From Bacteroides mediterraneensis (GTDB lineage Bacteria > Bacteroidota > Bacteroidia > Bacteroidales > Bacteroidaceae): 64,000 nt of DNA. The notes beneath the pieces are model-generated. The model was not told where the DNA came from and did no database searches. It saw nothing but the letters and a program-made list of their open reading frames with translations. Shown here in pieces: positions 1-6,279 of this stretch. The number at the start of each line of letters is the position of its first letter. Position 1 is the first letter of the stretch. The position numbers were made by a program, and so were the translations under genes. The stretch covers positions 1 through 64,000 of the forward strand of contig NZ_JACJKA010000019.1 of NCBI RefSeq assembly GCF_016900355.1. Direction: 5' to 3'.

Positions 1-1
1 C

Positions 2-91
2 AAAACCCACTTGCGTGACCTGTTCGACAAGACTAATTTCAATGATGTCAAAGATCTAAATGATCCCCTGATTCCGGGGCTTTTTGATTAA
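2..91 (+). CDS. C-terminal end of an unidentified protein (cut by window edge)
   Basis: One frame stays open from base 2 to a TAA at 89-91 and would encode the last 29 residues of a protein ending in LIPGLFD. The family cannot be recognised. A short GC hairpin (CCCC at 65-68, GGGG at 76-79) followed by TTTTT overlaps the last codons and could end transcription. If the frame is not coding, this is only an island fragment carrying a weak terminator. Confidence 0.35.
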   Translation, partial: KTHLRDLFDKTNFNDVKDLNDPLIPGLFD

Positions 92-121
92 TTGTTTAAC
101 TCGTCCCATTTTAACGGGACA

Positions 122-346
122 CTAATGATCTATTTTATATGCTGACATTTGAGGAACTAAATCGTATATTTCTGTTTTGAAATCAGCAGTATAGAGCGGA
201 CAATGTTTTTTGTAAAATTCTTGTGGAATCATGTGATGTATGATTAGAAAGTGAATATATTTGTTGCATACTGCAAAGATAAAGGACTTTTTAGATTCAT
301 TCCATATAAAACTGAATATCTTCAAAAAAGGTACTCTATGTTTCAC
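122..346 (-). CDS. doubtful small hypothetical protein, 74 aa
   Basis: A 74-residue open frame rich in Phe, Ile, Lys and His starts 29 bases after the stop of the preceding minus-strand gene (376-897), so it could be the last member of that transcript. No signal peptide, motif or family is visible and no ribosome-binding or promoter signal supports it. In DNA this AT-rich a frame of this length can occur by chance, so it is kept at low confidence. Confidence 0.2.
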   Translation of the reverse strand: MKHRVPFLKIFSFIWNESKKSFIFAVCNKYIHFLIIHHMIPQEFYKKHCPLYTADFKTEIYDLVPQMSAYKIDH

Positions 347-375
347 GTCTAATTTTCAATTACCCTACAACTCTT

Positions 376-897
376 TTACCAAAGTTTTAGTCCTTCCATT
401 TCTTTTATAGCTTGAAGAATATCCTCTTTAGTCATATCAGTAGTTTCTTCCTCTATGCTGATAGAGCGAAATTCATAGCTTTCTACAATCTCTTTCTTTT
501 CATCTACGTTACTATATATCCAACTGCTGAATACTCTATCAGGCATATCAAGGAATGTGATTCTAATAAGCGCACCACCTAACAAGTATGGGTTAATATC
601 ATAAACAACAAACTGACCTTTTATCTGTTCTTTATAAGGGTCTAATGCAGGGTTACTGACTAAGCCATTATTGTAATTATCTAAGTATTTGCGCAAAGTA
701 CGGATATATTCATTATCCAACCATTCGCTTCTTTCCCAACCATCAAAACGGATTTCATTAAGTGTTTTCCGTGTGCCAATAGTATCTGCTACTTGCATGG
801 CGGTATCAATAATGGAATCCTGTTTTGTCTTGCCTTGTTCCATACTGTAAGCTAATAAAGCTATTATTATGGCAGGAATTAGAAGTATAGCTTTCAT
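376..897 (-). CDS. hypothetical membrane-anchored or exported protein, 173 aa
   Basis: The family is not recognised. The first 18 residues form one hydrophobic segment (AILLIPAIIIALLAYS) after MK, which fits a signal peptide or single N-terminal anchor without a lipobox Cys. The rest is soluble, charged and mixed alpha/beta in character, with a Lys/Glu-rich C-terminus ending in GLKLW, so the bulk probably sits in the periplasm. The start is the first ATG of the frame and places the hydrophobic segment right at the N-terminus. It follows the 270-residue unknown gene on the same strand after 187 AT-rich bases in which no promoter was found. Function unknown; an island-borne accessory role is inferred from position only. 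Confidence 0.6.
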   Translation of the reverse strand: MKAILLIPAIIIALLAYSMEQGKTKQDSIIDTAMQVADTIGTRKTLNEIRFDGWERSEWLDNEYIRTLRKYLDNYNNGLVSNPALDPYKEQIKGQFVVYDINPYLLGGALIRITFLDMPDRVFSSWIYSNVDEKKEIVESYEFRSISIEEETTDMTKEDILQAIKEMEGLKLW

Positions 898-1084
898 TCG
901 TTGCGTATTAATTATTTTATTATAATTCCATTAGTAGAATATTTTTTGTATTCTTCTATACAACAGAGCCTCTTATAAGAAAGTATTATCCGTATGTGTT
1001 TCTTAATTATTCATTGTATAGGTTCGGTTATATTAAAATATTAATATTCTTCTATTCTTGATAATTGAAAAAGGAGAATAATAT

Positions 1085-1897
1085 CTATTCCTCATCTTCC
1101 CATTCAAAATAGCCATCATATATATTCCTCATACATGTTCTGTTAGTGCCTTTTACATATTTGTAAGCAAATTTGCGACCTCTTGCAAGTTGGAACATAT
1201 CTAACACCATCATATCGGTGTATTCAATACCGTGAATATTTATATTTCTTCTCTCAAAACATTGCATCCAGTTGTCAATGAAATCAATTGCATAATCACC
1301 AATTATTAGATATATCCATTTATCTAAGGTTATGTCTTGTATTATATTTGTCAGTGATTTTTTTTCACCACCATTTTTCCCAAAATCAAAATTTACTCTT
1401 ATATCCCATTGAGAGCCTCTATTAGGAACTTCTATTTCCATATAGCTTGTAAAATTATCGCAAACATTTTCTGATAAAATTTCTGTAAATCCTTTGTTTA
1501 ACAGGTTACCATTGTTATGGTTCTTATATATATGAATAGATTCTCTATTTCTAAAACTTATCTGCTTTTCACGATATATATAAGTTTTCCACAAGGTGTC
1601 TCTAAGTCCTTTAGCAAAAGAACTCCATAAGTCTATTTTTGTAGGTAAAGAAGTTCTATATTCTACACATTCCGATAAAAAATCAGCACAAGATTTCCAT
1701 GAATATAATGTATTAGCCTTTTGGCATCCTATTTTTTCCTCTTTTCCTGTATCATAATGTACAATGACACGTCCCTCTCCCCATAGAGTTTTCTCAAAAA
1801 AGTTTTTTGACAGCTCGAATGTTATATTTAATGGATGTCTTCCTAATAGTTGTGATTGACCAAGATATTCCATATAGGCATTATTTTGAAAAAACAT
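1085..1897 (-). CDS. unrecognised island protein, 270 aa, downstream of an attenuator-like leader
   Basis: No known family is recognised. The protein has no signal peptide or membrane segment and is rich in aromatic residues and Asn. It ends in an acidic tail (FEWEDEE). Around residues 140-215 it alternates charged and hydrophobic residues as in a mixed alpha/beta fold. No nuclease, reverse transcriptase, kinase or toxin motif could be seen. Its start lies 56 bases downstream, on its own strand, of a U7 tract ending a foldable three-segment leader (1953-2144), which in turn follows a promoter at 2231-2261. If that leader acts as an attenuator, this is the gene it controls. The role in the island is unknown. 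Confidence 0.6.
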   Translation of the reverse strand: MFFQNNAYMEYLGQSQLLGRHPLNITFELSKNFFEKTLWGEGRVIVHYDTGKEEKIGCQKANTLYSWKSCADFLSECVEYRTSLPTKIDLWSSFAKGLRDTLWKTYIYREKQISFRNRESIHIYKNHNNGNLLNKGFTEILSENVCDNFTSYMEIEVPNRGSQWDIRVNFDFGKNGGEKKSLTNIIQDITLDKWIYLIIGDYAIDFIDNWMQCFERRNINIHGIEYTDMMVLDMFQLARGRKFAYKYVKGTNRTCMRNIYDGYFEWEDEE

Positions 1898-1952
1898 TTT
1901 GTGCTACCAATACCCAGAAGAAGCAATTTACATTAGTCTTTAATTTACATAC

Positions 1953-2144
1953 AAAAAAAGGTGTGGGTACTTTAACTTATTATCTTGTTGAGGCTCTCTT
2001 ATTGCTAAGAGTTCTGGACTGCCCGTCATGTATAATAAGCAAAGCCCACACCAAGATAGTATATAGTTTACCCTATGAGGGGTAAGTATATAGCTATGGT
2101 GTGGGCGTTCCTGCCTATTATCCACATGACGAGAATTGTCCAGA
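1953..2144 (-). promoter_or_regulatory. attenuator-like leader with mutually exclusive hairpins
   Basis: Read on the minus strand, three segments are related: S1 (2121 to 2097), S2 (2053 to 2032) and S3 (1983 to 1960). S1 pairs with S2 through GCCCACACCA/TGGTGTGGGC and ATAATA/TATTAT. That stem is extended outward by TCTGGAC/GTCCAGA and CGTCATGT/ACATGACG, and inward by TTACCC/GGGTAA, giving a 132-base near-palindrome (2013-2144). S2 pairs equally with S3 (CCCACACC and ATAATAAG), and S3 is followed directly by seven U (1953-1959), the layout of an intrinsic terminator. A small hairpin (1996-2011) sits in the S2-S3 loop. S1:S2 would thus act as antiterminator for the gene at 1085-1897. Pairings are seen; regulation is inferred. 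Confidence 0.5.
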
Positions 2145-2230
2145 TTCCAACAAGGGATAATTTAGCTAAACGCCCTTTTCGTTTATATGTCCTTTCAGTT
2201 TCTTAACGCATTAAGTCACTGAAATTGACA

Positions 2231-2261
2231 CAAAATTACATAAAAGTGTTTAGCGTTGCAA
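2231..2261 (-). promoter_or_regulatory. candidate promoter for the attenuator-like leader
   Basis: On the minus strand TAATTTTG (2238 to 2231) matches the Bacteroidetes -7 consensus TAnnTTTG. A TTGC lies exactly 19 bases upstream (2261 to 2258), one base from the usual TTGG or TTTG. Transcription would begin near 2225, about 80 bases before the foldable segments. Confidence 0.45.
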
Positions 2262-2284
2262 GAACTTTACTTATTATCAGCAAA

Positions 2285-2350
2285 TCAGTTAGGTAGAAAA
2301 TTCATTTATGCCTATATAAAAGCAATATTTCTGAATTTCCTACCTACTGA
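2285..2350. repeat. imperfect 19-20 base inverted repeat beside the recombinase stop
   Basis: The arms at 2285-2304 and 2332-2350 are complementary except for one extra T and one A/G difference, with a 27-base AT-rich spacer. The element starts five bases after the recombinase stop codon. It may be a weak terminator, although no U-run follows, or a paired recombinase-binding site. Confidence 0.45.
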
Positions 2351-2354
2351 AAGC

Positions 2355-2942
2355 TTAAAAGCTAAGACAGTCGTATGTATTCAAAAGTTCTTCCTGCCTT
2401 AATCCAAGATACCTTTTTGTAATGGCAACACTTGAATGGTTGAATAACTCCATTAGCTTGACTAAAGCCAATTCAGAGTTTTCACTATTCATATTATAAA
2501 CCTGTCTGCCAAAAGTTTTTCTAAGGGAATGACAGCTAAAGTTAACTATACGCAGCCTGTATTTCTTTTTCAGTTCTTTCAGTATTACGTTTATCCTTTG
2601 TACTAAATAGACTGTACCTTTCTGACTGATTAATATAGGTGCATTGCGTCCTATTGGATTAATAGACTTGTAACAGTCTGAAATGTGTCTTTGCAGTTGT
2701 GGGTTAATACGGATAGTCCTTTTCTTTCCTGTTTTCCTTTCTATTATGGTAAACTCATTTACATTTAGAATCTGATTCCAATGCAAAGAAAGAATATCGC
2801 TTATTCGTAAACCAAAGAAACATCCCAAAGCTATAAGCAGACTCATATTATAGTCACCATCCTTGAACAATTTTCTAATTAGATTCATTGCTTCATCCCA
2901 TTGTAGGAAATCAGCCGTTGTATTACTGTATTTCAAACTCAT
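2355..2942 (-). CDS. tyrosine recombinase, catalytic domain only
   Basis: This 195-residue protein is almost entirely a phage-integrase catalytic domain. The expected residues are present: R46 in GLRISD, K70 in the beta-hairpin region, H138 and R141 in HSLR, H169 in NHSS, and the nucleophile Y178 in KRYLG. There is no arm-binding domain and practically no core-binding domain, whereas ordinary integrases have about 300-450 residues. An upstream in-frame ATG at 3032 would add 30 residues, but that extension is hydrophobic, unlike the family, and overlaps repeat motifs; the ATG at 2942 is preferred. A protein with an arm-like N-terminus is encoded separately at 4817-5893. The product likely catalyses site-specific strand exchange on the island or on a small invertible target. 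Confidence 0.85.
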   Translation of the reverse strand: MSLKYSNTTADFLQWDEAMNLIRKLFKDGDYNMSLLIALGCFFGLRISDILSLHWNQILNVNEFTIIERKTGKKRTIRINPQLQRHISDCYKSINPIGRNAPILISQKGTVYLVQRINVILKELKKKYRLRIVNFSCHSLRKTFGRQVYNMNSENSELALVKLMELFNHSSVAITKRYLGLRQEELLNTYDCLSF

Positions 2943-2970
2943 AATGTTTACTTTTAAGGGTAAAAGAACA

Positions 2971-3049
2971 AAAGTGAATGTCCTGTAGGTATTCAAGTCT
3001 GCTAAATGATTGAATATGAACGGAACATTCACTTTCTTTATTAGTGAAT
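2971..3049. repeat. three AGTGAATG-type motifs upstream of the recombinase gene
   Basis: AAAGTGAATGT at 2971-2981 is repeated inverted as ACATTCACTTT at 3025-3035, and AGTGAAT at 3043-3049 forms a second inversion with ATTCACT at 3027-3033. The cluster lies between the recombinase start and the stop of the small membrane gene. It may be an operator for autoregulation, or the second pair may be a weak terminator. Confidence 0.4.
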
Positions 3050-3201
3050 CAATAAACGCATGAAATCAGAATGACCACTAACATAAATACTGCAACCGTT
3101 ATTACAGGGTTAATGCAACAAAGCAGAATAAACAATATTGCAAATATGACAAATCCGCATCCGGCCTTTGTCATTGTGTCTTGATTCTCTTTTTTGTCCA
3201 T
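3049..3201 (-). CDS. small two-helix membrane protein, 50 aa
   Basis: A complete 50-residue frame starts with MDKKENQDTMTK, a short charged head, then gives two hydrophobic helices (about residues 16-30 and 32-48) separated by an Asn-Pro turn. Cys28 and Cys29 sit at the end of helix one, and the protein ends in SCVY. The coding sense is supported by the charged-head and hydrophobic-tail pattern and by its place between a terminator (3225-3260) and the recombinase on the same strand. The family is not recognised. Such peptides on mobile elements can be toxin-like, holin-like or membrane adaptors, but nothing in the sequence decides between these. Confidence 0.55.
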   Translation of the reverse strand: MDKKENQDTMTKAGCGFVIFAILFILLCCINPVITVAVFMLVVILISCVY

Positions 3202-3224
3202 AACTTAGAATTTTAGGTGTTCAT

Positions 3225-3260
3225 AAAAAATGAGAGATACCCATTTCTGAATATCTCTCA
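3225..3260 (-). terminator. intrinsic terminator after the DUF3871 gene
   Basis: A perfect 9-base stem (3231-3239 with 3252-3260, TGAGAGATA/TATCTCTCA) is followed on the minus strand by six U residues. It lies 10 bases after the stop of the DUF3871 gene. Confidence 0.8.
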
Positions 3261-3270
3261 ATGTGTAAAA

Positions 3271-4293
3271 TCAGTCAATAAACCATTTGTAGTGTTCGTC
3301 ACCATGCAAAGCCGCATTAATGCCTTGTGCTATCTCTGTTGCATTGTAGGCTCTATCCAAGAAAGAATCTATATAGCTTGACTTGTTTGCGCCTGTCAGT
3401 AGATTATAAAATTTCCACATAGACAGGTCACTGCCAAAACCACCAAAATCCATATCTTGAATATAAGCCTTTGCCACGCTGTTTATTTGCGTATCTGTTA
3501 TAAGCAAACGTGGAATACTCTTTTGATAACCTTGTGGCAGACATTGGTAAAGACGCATTTTTCCAAGAATTTGTGCAAATTGATGTTCAGTCAGATAGCT
3601 ATTCCCAAGCATTTGCATCAAGTGAATGTGTTTTGCAGGGTTATAGGCATGAAACATTTCCAATACAGAGCGATATAAATCACAGGTATTTGAAACTTCC
3701 AAATTGCTTAAATATCCGTCTGTTGAAACACATAAATTGCAGCAAACCATGTTCTTGAATCCAACAAAAACCTTGAATTTTTCAACAGTTTTCTTAGAAT
3801 ACAGATTCATGTGATTATAAGCACGTACACCACCAACTGAAAGAGTGAGTGTGTTTCCCTCTATCGTTTCATAAATAGTTGGAATCTCAAAGCAAAACAT
3901 CATACGTTCAAAGTATTGTGTTTTGTCACTTTCTAAAAGTTGGTTTGCAGGCTTATGAATCGCTTCAGGGATTCTGCCTTTGACAATGTGAGAAACACGA
4001 ATGTCCGGTTTATCAATCGTTTCACCTGTAAAGAATGAGTTTGCAGCATCCCAAACCGTTTCAATAAAGGCATTGTGCGAAATTGTCAGTTCGTTATCCT
4101 TACTGAATACAGGAACGATACAGTCATTCTTTAAATGCTGTAAATCAATCTCCATAGTGTTAGCTTCTATAAAGTGATTTACTTTTTTCACTTTTGTAGT
4201 TTCTTCTGAAATTACTGTTGCATCCTCTGCATACTGATTGAAGTTACTACTTCTTTTCTGTGCCATAGCAGGCAATAAAACCAAATTTTCCAT
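3271..4293 (-). CDS. DUF3871 family protein, 340 aa
   Basis: The sequence resembles the DUF3871 family, soluble proteins of about 320-350 residues known from mobile and phage-like regions of Bacteroides and relatives. It has no signal peptide or membrane segment. The first 40 residues are a variable Ser/Thr/Glu-rich lead; the conserved part begins near TMEIDLQHLKNDCIVPVFSKD and continues through VSHIVKGRIPEA and a Cys-containing centre (NMVCCNLCVS) to the tail HYKWFID. The molecular function of the family is not known to me. A terminator follows it, and upstream lies CATATTTG, one base off the -7 consensus, on the same strand. The assignment comes from remembered family features, not a database search. 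Confidence 0.75.
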   Translation of the reverse strand: MENLVLLPAMAQKRSSNFNQYAEDATVISEETTKVKKVNHFIEANTMEIDLQHLKNDCIVPVFSKDNELTISHNAFIETVWDAANSFFTGETIDKPDIRVSHIVKGRIPEAIHKPANQLLESDKTQYFERMMFCFEIPTIYETIEGNTLTLSVGGVRAYNHMNLYSKKTVEKFKVFVGFKNMVCCNLCVSTDGYLSNLEVSNTCDLYRSVLEMFHAYNPAKHIHLMQMLGNSYLTEHQFAQILGKMRLYQCLPQGYQKSIPRLLITDTQINSVAKAYIQDMDFGGFGSDLSMWKFYNLLTGANKSSYIDSFLDRAYNATEIAQGINAALHGDEHYKWFID

Positions 4294-4675
4294 ACTTGAA
4301 TTTTTTGAATGGTGAATGATTAAGTTTATTCTTTGTTTTTATTCAAATATGGGTGGGGGGACTACAAGATGTAGTCTGCTCGCTTGTATATGGCACTCTT
4401 AAATTTTTGAAGTGGGATAATAAAGTAAGCGGAGGGGGATATTTGGAATGTATAGGCATGTAACTGTTGATATGGCTATTTATGGCTTGCCCTGTTTGGC
4501 AGAAATAAAGGATAACGTCTTTTCTCCTTATAATTGGCTAAGTTTAGAATGAAATTGTGTGTTGCTATATTTATCAGTATTTTGGTAGCTATTTATTAAT
4601 AGGGTAAAAAACATTGAATCTAACTCCTATCTAATGAACTGTCCCGGTAGTGTAAAAAGCGAGTAAGTGATATAA
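4294..4675. other. non-coding AT-rich stretch with a short hairpin
   Basis: No convincing gene was found here. A G-rich run (4351-4360) is followed by the perfect hairpin GACTACA-AGA-TGTAGTC (4360-4376), which could be a protein-binding or mobilisation-type site upstream of the DUF3871 gene. The rest shows only AT-rich sequence and a 34-codon frame at 4448-4552 that is not supported. Confidence 0.5.
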
Positions 4676-4712
4676 ACTTCAAAAATCCGCAATCGTGAGT
4701 AACTGCGGATTT
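4676..4712 (-). terminator. intrinsic terminator after the arm-domain gene
   Basis: A perfect 9-base stem (4683-4691 with 4704-4712, AAATCCGCA/TGCGGATTT) is followed on the minus strand by a run of U. It lies about 105 bases after the stop of the gene at 4817-5893. Confidence 0.75.
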
Positions 4713-4816
4713 AAGGAATAGGGTAAAAGTAAATATAAGTAAGTATTTCTTGTTGAGAGTACCTTTTTTTGATTCTCCTTATAAAATAGACAGTCAATGA
4801 AAAAAGTCCTTGTCTT

Positions 4817-5893
4817 TTATATAAGAGATTCTATTAGCCGTAATGCCTTTTGTCCTTTGTGCTTGCAATTCTCTACTTGGAAAAACTCACGAATAGTTTG
4901 TGCTGTAATTGTATCTTTGGGCGATATATCAAGCATCTTATAAAGTCTGACTAATTCAGCCTTTATATATTTTAATGTATAGCATTTGCCTGTTTGAAAG
5001 GAGTTCTTTAACAATTGAGCAAACTCTACACCTGTCGTTTTTTCCCGATAGCGTTTCAGTATCATGGCTTCTTTGATTTTCTTCGGCGAGTAATTGTTTA
5101 TCTCTATCACTTCCTTTCCTATCGTTTCATAGGCTTCTACTATAAAAGGGTCAAGTCTGCGGAGTTCTCTTATATGCGTCTGAATAATAGGAGAATCCAT
5201 GTCGTTTTTCAAAGATTCAAGAATCTCCACCAACTTTTTGCGGCTTTCCTTTATTGATGTATTCTTGTTCTCTAATGTAAGCCGTTCCCTGTCGCCGAAT
5301 GGATAAAATAGAGAATCGGATATTTCCGTTTTGAAATGGCTTGTTTTTCCATAAAGTGCCATAAGCAAATCAATGTTATTATATGAGGACCTAACCAATG
5401 CTTCATCCACATAGTTATCAATGGCGAAATAATCAATCCTGCCGTCTTTTAGCATTCGGTTGAACGGTAGTACATCCAAAGCTGCCTTGAAAGCGTTTCT
5501 TGATTCCAAAGAGGTTGCACAGTCATATAGCCGTTTGACCGTTATATATGCGTCCCTGCTTGCCTTGAGATATTCCACTATGCCGGATTTTGTTCTTATA
5601 GGATAGCTTTCGTTGGTATTCACAATATGGTGTATTGTGGAAACTCCACTTCTAAACCGTCCGATTTGAAGTTTGGCACATTTTTCATAATAACTACGAA
5701 TCAACGCTTCTACATCTTGTTTAATAGGGGAAGACGGCTTGATTTTAAACTCTTTGGTCAAGTCCTTAGAATAGACAAATAGACTTGTTGATAAGCGTTT
5801 TACTTTACGGTCAAGGGTGAATCTCAATTTAACATTGTAAGTTCCATCCAACTTCTGTTCTTGTCTTTTGATTTCTGATTTGATAGTCAGCAT
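4817..5893 (-). CDS. protein with integrase-like arm-binding N-terminus but no catalytic domain, 358 aa
   Basis: Residues 1-55 (MLTIKSEIKRQEQKLDGTYN, then a basic VKLRFTLDRKVKRLST strand and DLTKEFKI) resemble the arm-DNA-binding domain that opens Bacteroidetes tyrosine recombinases. Residues about 85-300 are helical. No R...HxxR...Y catalytic set exists, so it is not itself a recombinase. The C-terminus (about 300-358) resembles a small helical module I associate loosely with Bacteroides phage and plasmid replication proteins. It sits between an 11-base tandem repeat and the tRNA on one side and its own terminator on the other. It may be a DNA-binding accessory factor, a directionality factor, or half of a split integrase acting with the 195-residue recombinase. 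Function is inferred. Confidence 0.6.
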   Translation of the reverse strand: MLTIKSEIKRQEQKLDGTYNVKLRFTLDRKVKRLSTSLFVYSKDLTKEFKIKPSSPIKQDVEALIRSYYEKCAKLQIGRFRSGVSTIHHIVNTNESYPIRTKSGIVEYLKASRDAYITVKRLYDCATSLESRNAFKAALDVLPFNRMLKDGRIDYFAIDNYVDEALVRSSYNNIDLLMALYGKTSHFKTEISDSLFYPFGDRERLTLENKNTSIKESRKKLVEILESLKNDMDSPIIQTHIRELRRLDPFIVEAYETIGKEVIEINNYSPKKIKEAMILKRYREKTTGVEFAQLLKNSFQTGKCYTLKYIKAELVRLYKMLDISPKDTITAQTIREFFQVENCKHKGQKALRLIESLI

Positions 5894-5910
5894 TTTACGT
5901 TCTAATTTAA

Positions 5911-5932
5911 TTAGTCAACAATTAGTCAACAA
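5911..5932. repeat. perfect tandem 11-base direct repeat
   Basis: TTAGTCAACAA occurs twice without a gap (5911-5921 and 5922-5932), 18 bases upstream of the start of the arm-domain gene and 115 bases from the tRNA 3' end. Short direct repeats at this place in integrative elements often are arm-type integrase sites; here they could also be an operator. Confidence 0.6.
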
Positions 5933-5984
5933 ATGCTGTGCTTGGATTATATAAACTACTTGCAAGAGCAATAGCAGAAGTCAT

Positions 5985-6036
5985 AAAAAGCCAAAAAGAA
6001 AAGCGTTAACTGCTTGATTTTATGCAATTAACGCTT
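5985..6036 (-). terminator. terminator downstream of tRNA-Met
   Basis: The arms AAGCGTTAA (6001-6009) and TTAACGCTT (6028-6036) are perfectly complementary. On the minus strand the hairpin is followed by a U-rich tract, so it would end the tRNA transcript. Confidence 0.65.
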
Positions 6037-6046
6037 CTTTTATTCG

Positions 6047-6120
6047 TGGACCAGCCAGGGCTTGAACCTGGGACCTCCAGATTATGAGTCTGTTGCTCTA
6101 ACCAACTGAGCTACAAGTCC
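6047..6120 (-). tRNA. tRNA-Met (anticodon CAT), imperfect acceptor stem
   Basis: The minus strand folds into a cloverleaf: D-arm GCTC/GAGC, anticodon loop CTCATAA, and T-arm CCAGG-TTCAAGC-CCTGG. The discriminator is A and CCA is not encoded. The 5' strand GGACTTG and 3' strand CTGGTCC pair only partly: positions 6 and 67 are U-U and 5 and 68 are U-G. In the anticodon stem, A27 faces G43. The 3' end faces the accessory island, so recombination may have replaced the 3' half. CAT may also denote the lysidine-modified Ile tRNA; the loop alone does not settle this. Confidence 0.85.
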
Positions 6121-6151
6121 AAAATCCAAACAGAAGTTTGGAAATGCAGTA

Positions 6152-6159
6152 CAAAAGTA
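6152..6159 (-). promoter_or_regulatory. -7 element of the tRNA-Met promoter
   Basis: On the minus strand TACTTTTG matches TAnnTTTG, 32 bases before the tRNA 5' end. Between them the small hairpin TCCAAAC-AGAA-GTTTGGA (6125-6142) would lie in the precursor. Confidence 0.55.
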
Positions 6160-6243
6160 ATGGTTTGACGCGAAACCTGCAACATTTGGATAGAAAAAAA
6201 TGATAAAAAAAACTAATGTAAAAGATGCTTTCAATATATATTG

Positions 6244-6251
6244 TATTTTTG
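6244..6251 (+). promoter_or_regulatory. -7 element of the calcium ATPase operon
   Basis: TATTTTTG matches TAnnTTTG and lies 28 bases before the ATPase start. No clear -33 TTTG is present at the usual spacing. Confidence 0.5.
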
Positions 6252-6279
6252 CAAGTATTAATCTTTAATTTTTAGACGT

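Larger units (their letters stand above)
1..6046. mobile_element. probable integrated genomic island, left end outside the window
   Basis: This stretch is clearly more AT-rich than the rest of the window. It carries a tyrosine recombinase, an arm-binding-like protein, a DUF3871 protein and several unrecognised genes, nearly all on the minus strand. It stops exactly at the 3' end of a tRNA-Met gene, a classic attachment site for integrases. No second copy of the tRNA 3' end was seen between 1 and 6000, so the other boundary probably lies outside the window. No transfer, capsid or replication gene was recognised, so the element may be a remnant or a small mobilisable unit. The island nature is inferred; composition, gene content and tRNA adjacency are seen. 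Confidence 0.6.

Noticed and set aside
1940-2125. 61-codon frame through the foldable leader as an ordinary protein
   Set aside because: It starts at GTG, lies within palindromic sequence and follows the U-run. At most it is a leader peptide.
2013-2144. Integron attC site or retron RNA
   Set aside because: The ends do not match RYYYAAC...GTTRRRY in the right order, and no integron integrase or reverse transcriptase is seen nearby.
4448-4552. 34-codon plus-strand frame with a G-rich upstream stretch
   Set aside because: It is short, has no conserved pattern, and strong Shine-Dalgarno use is unusual in this group.
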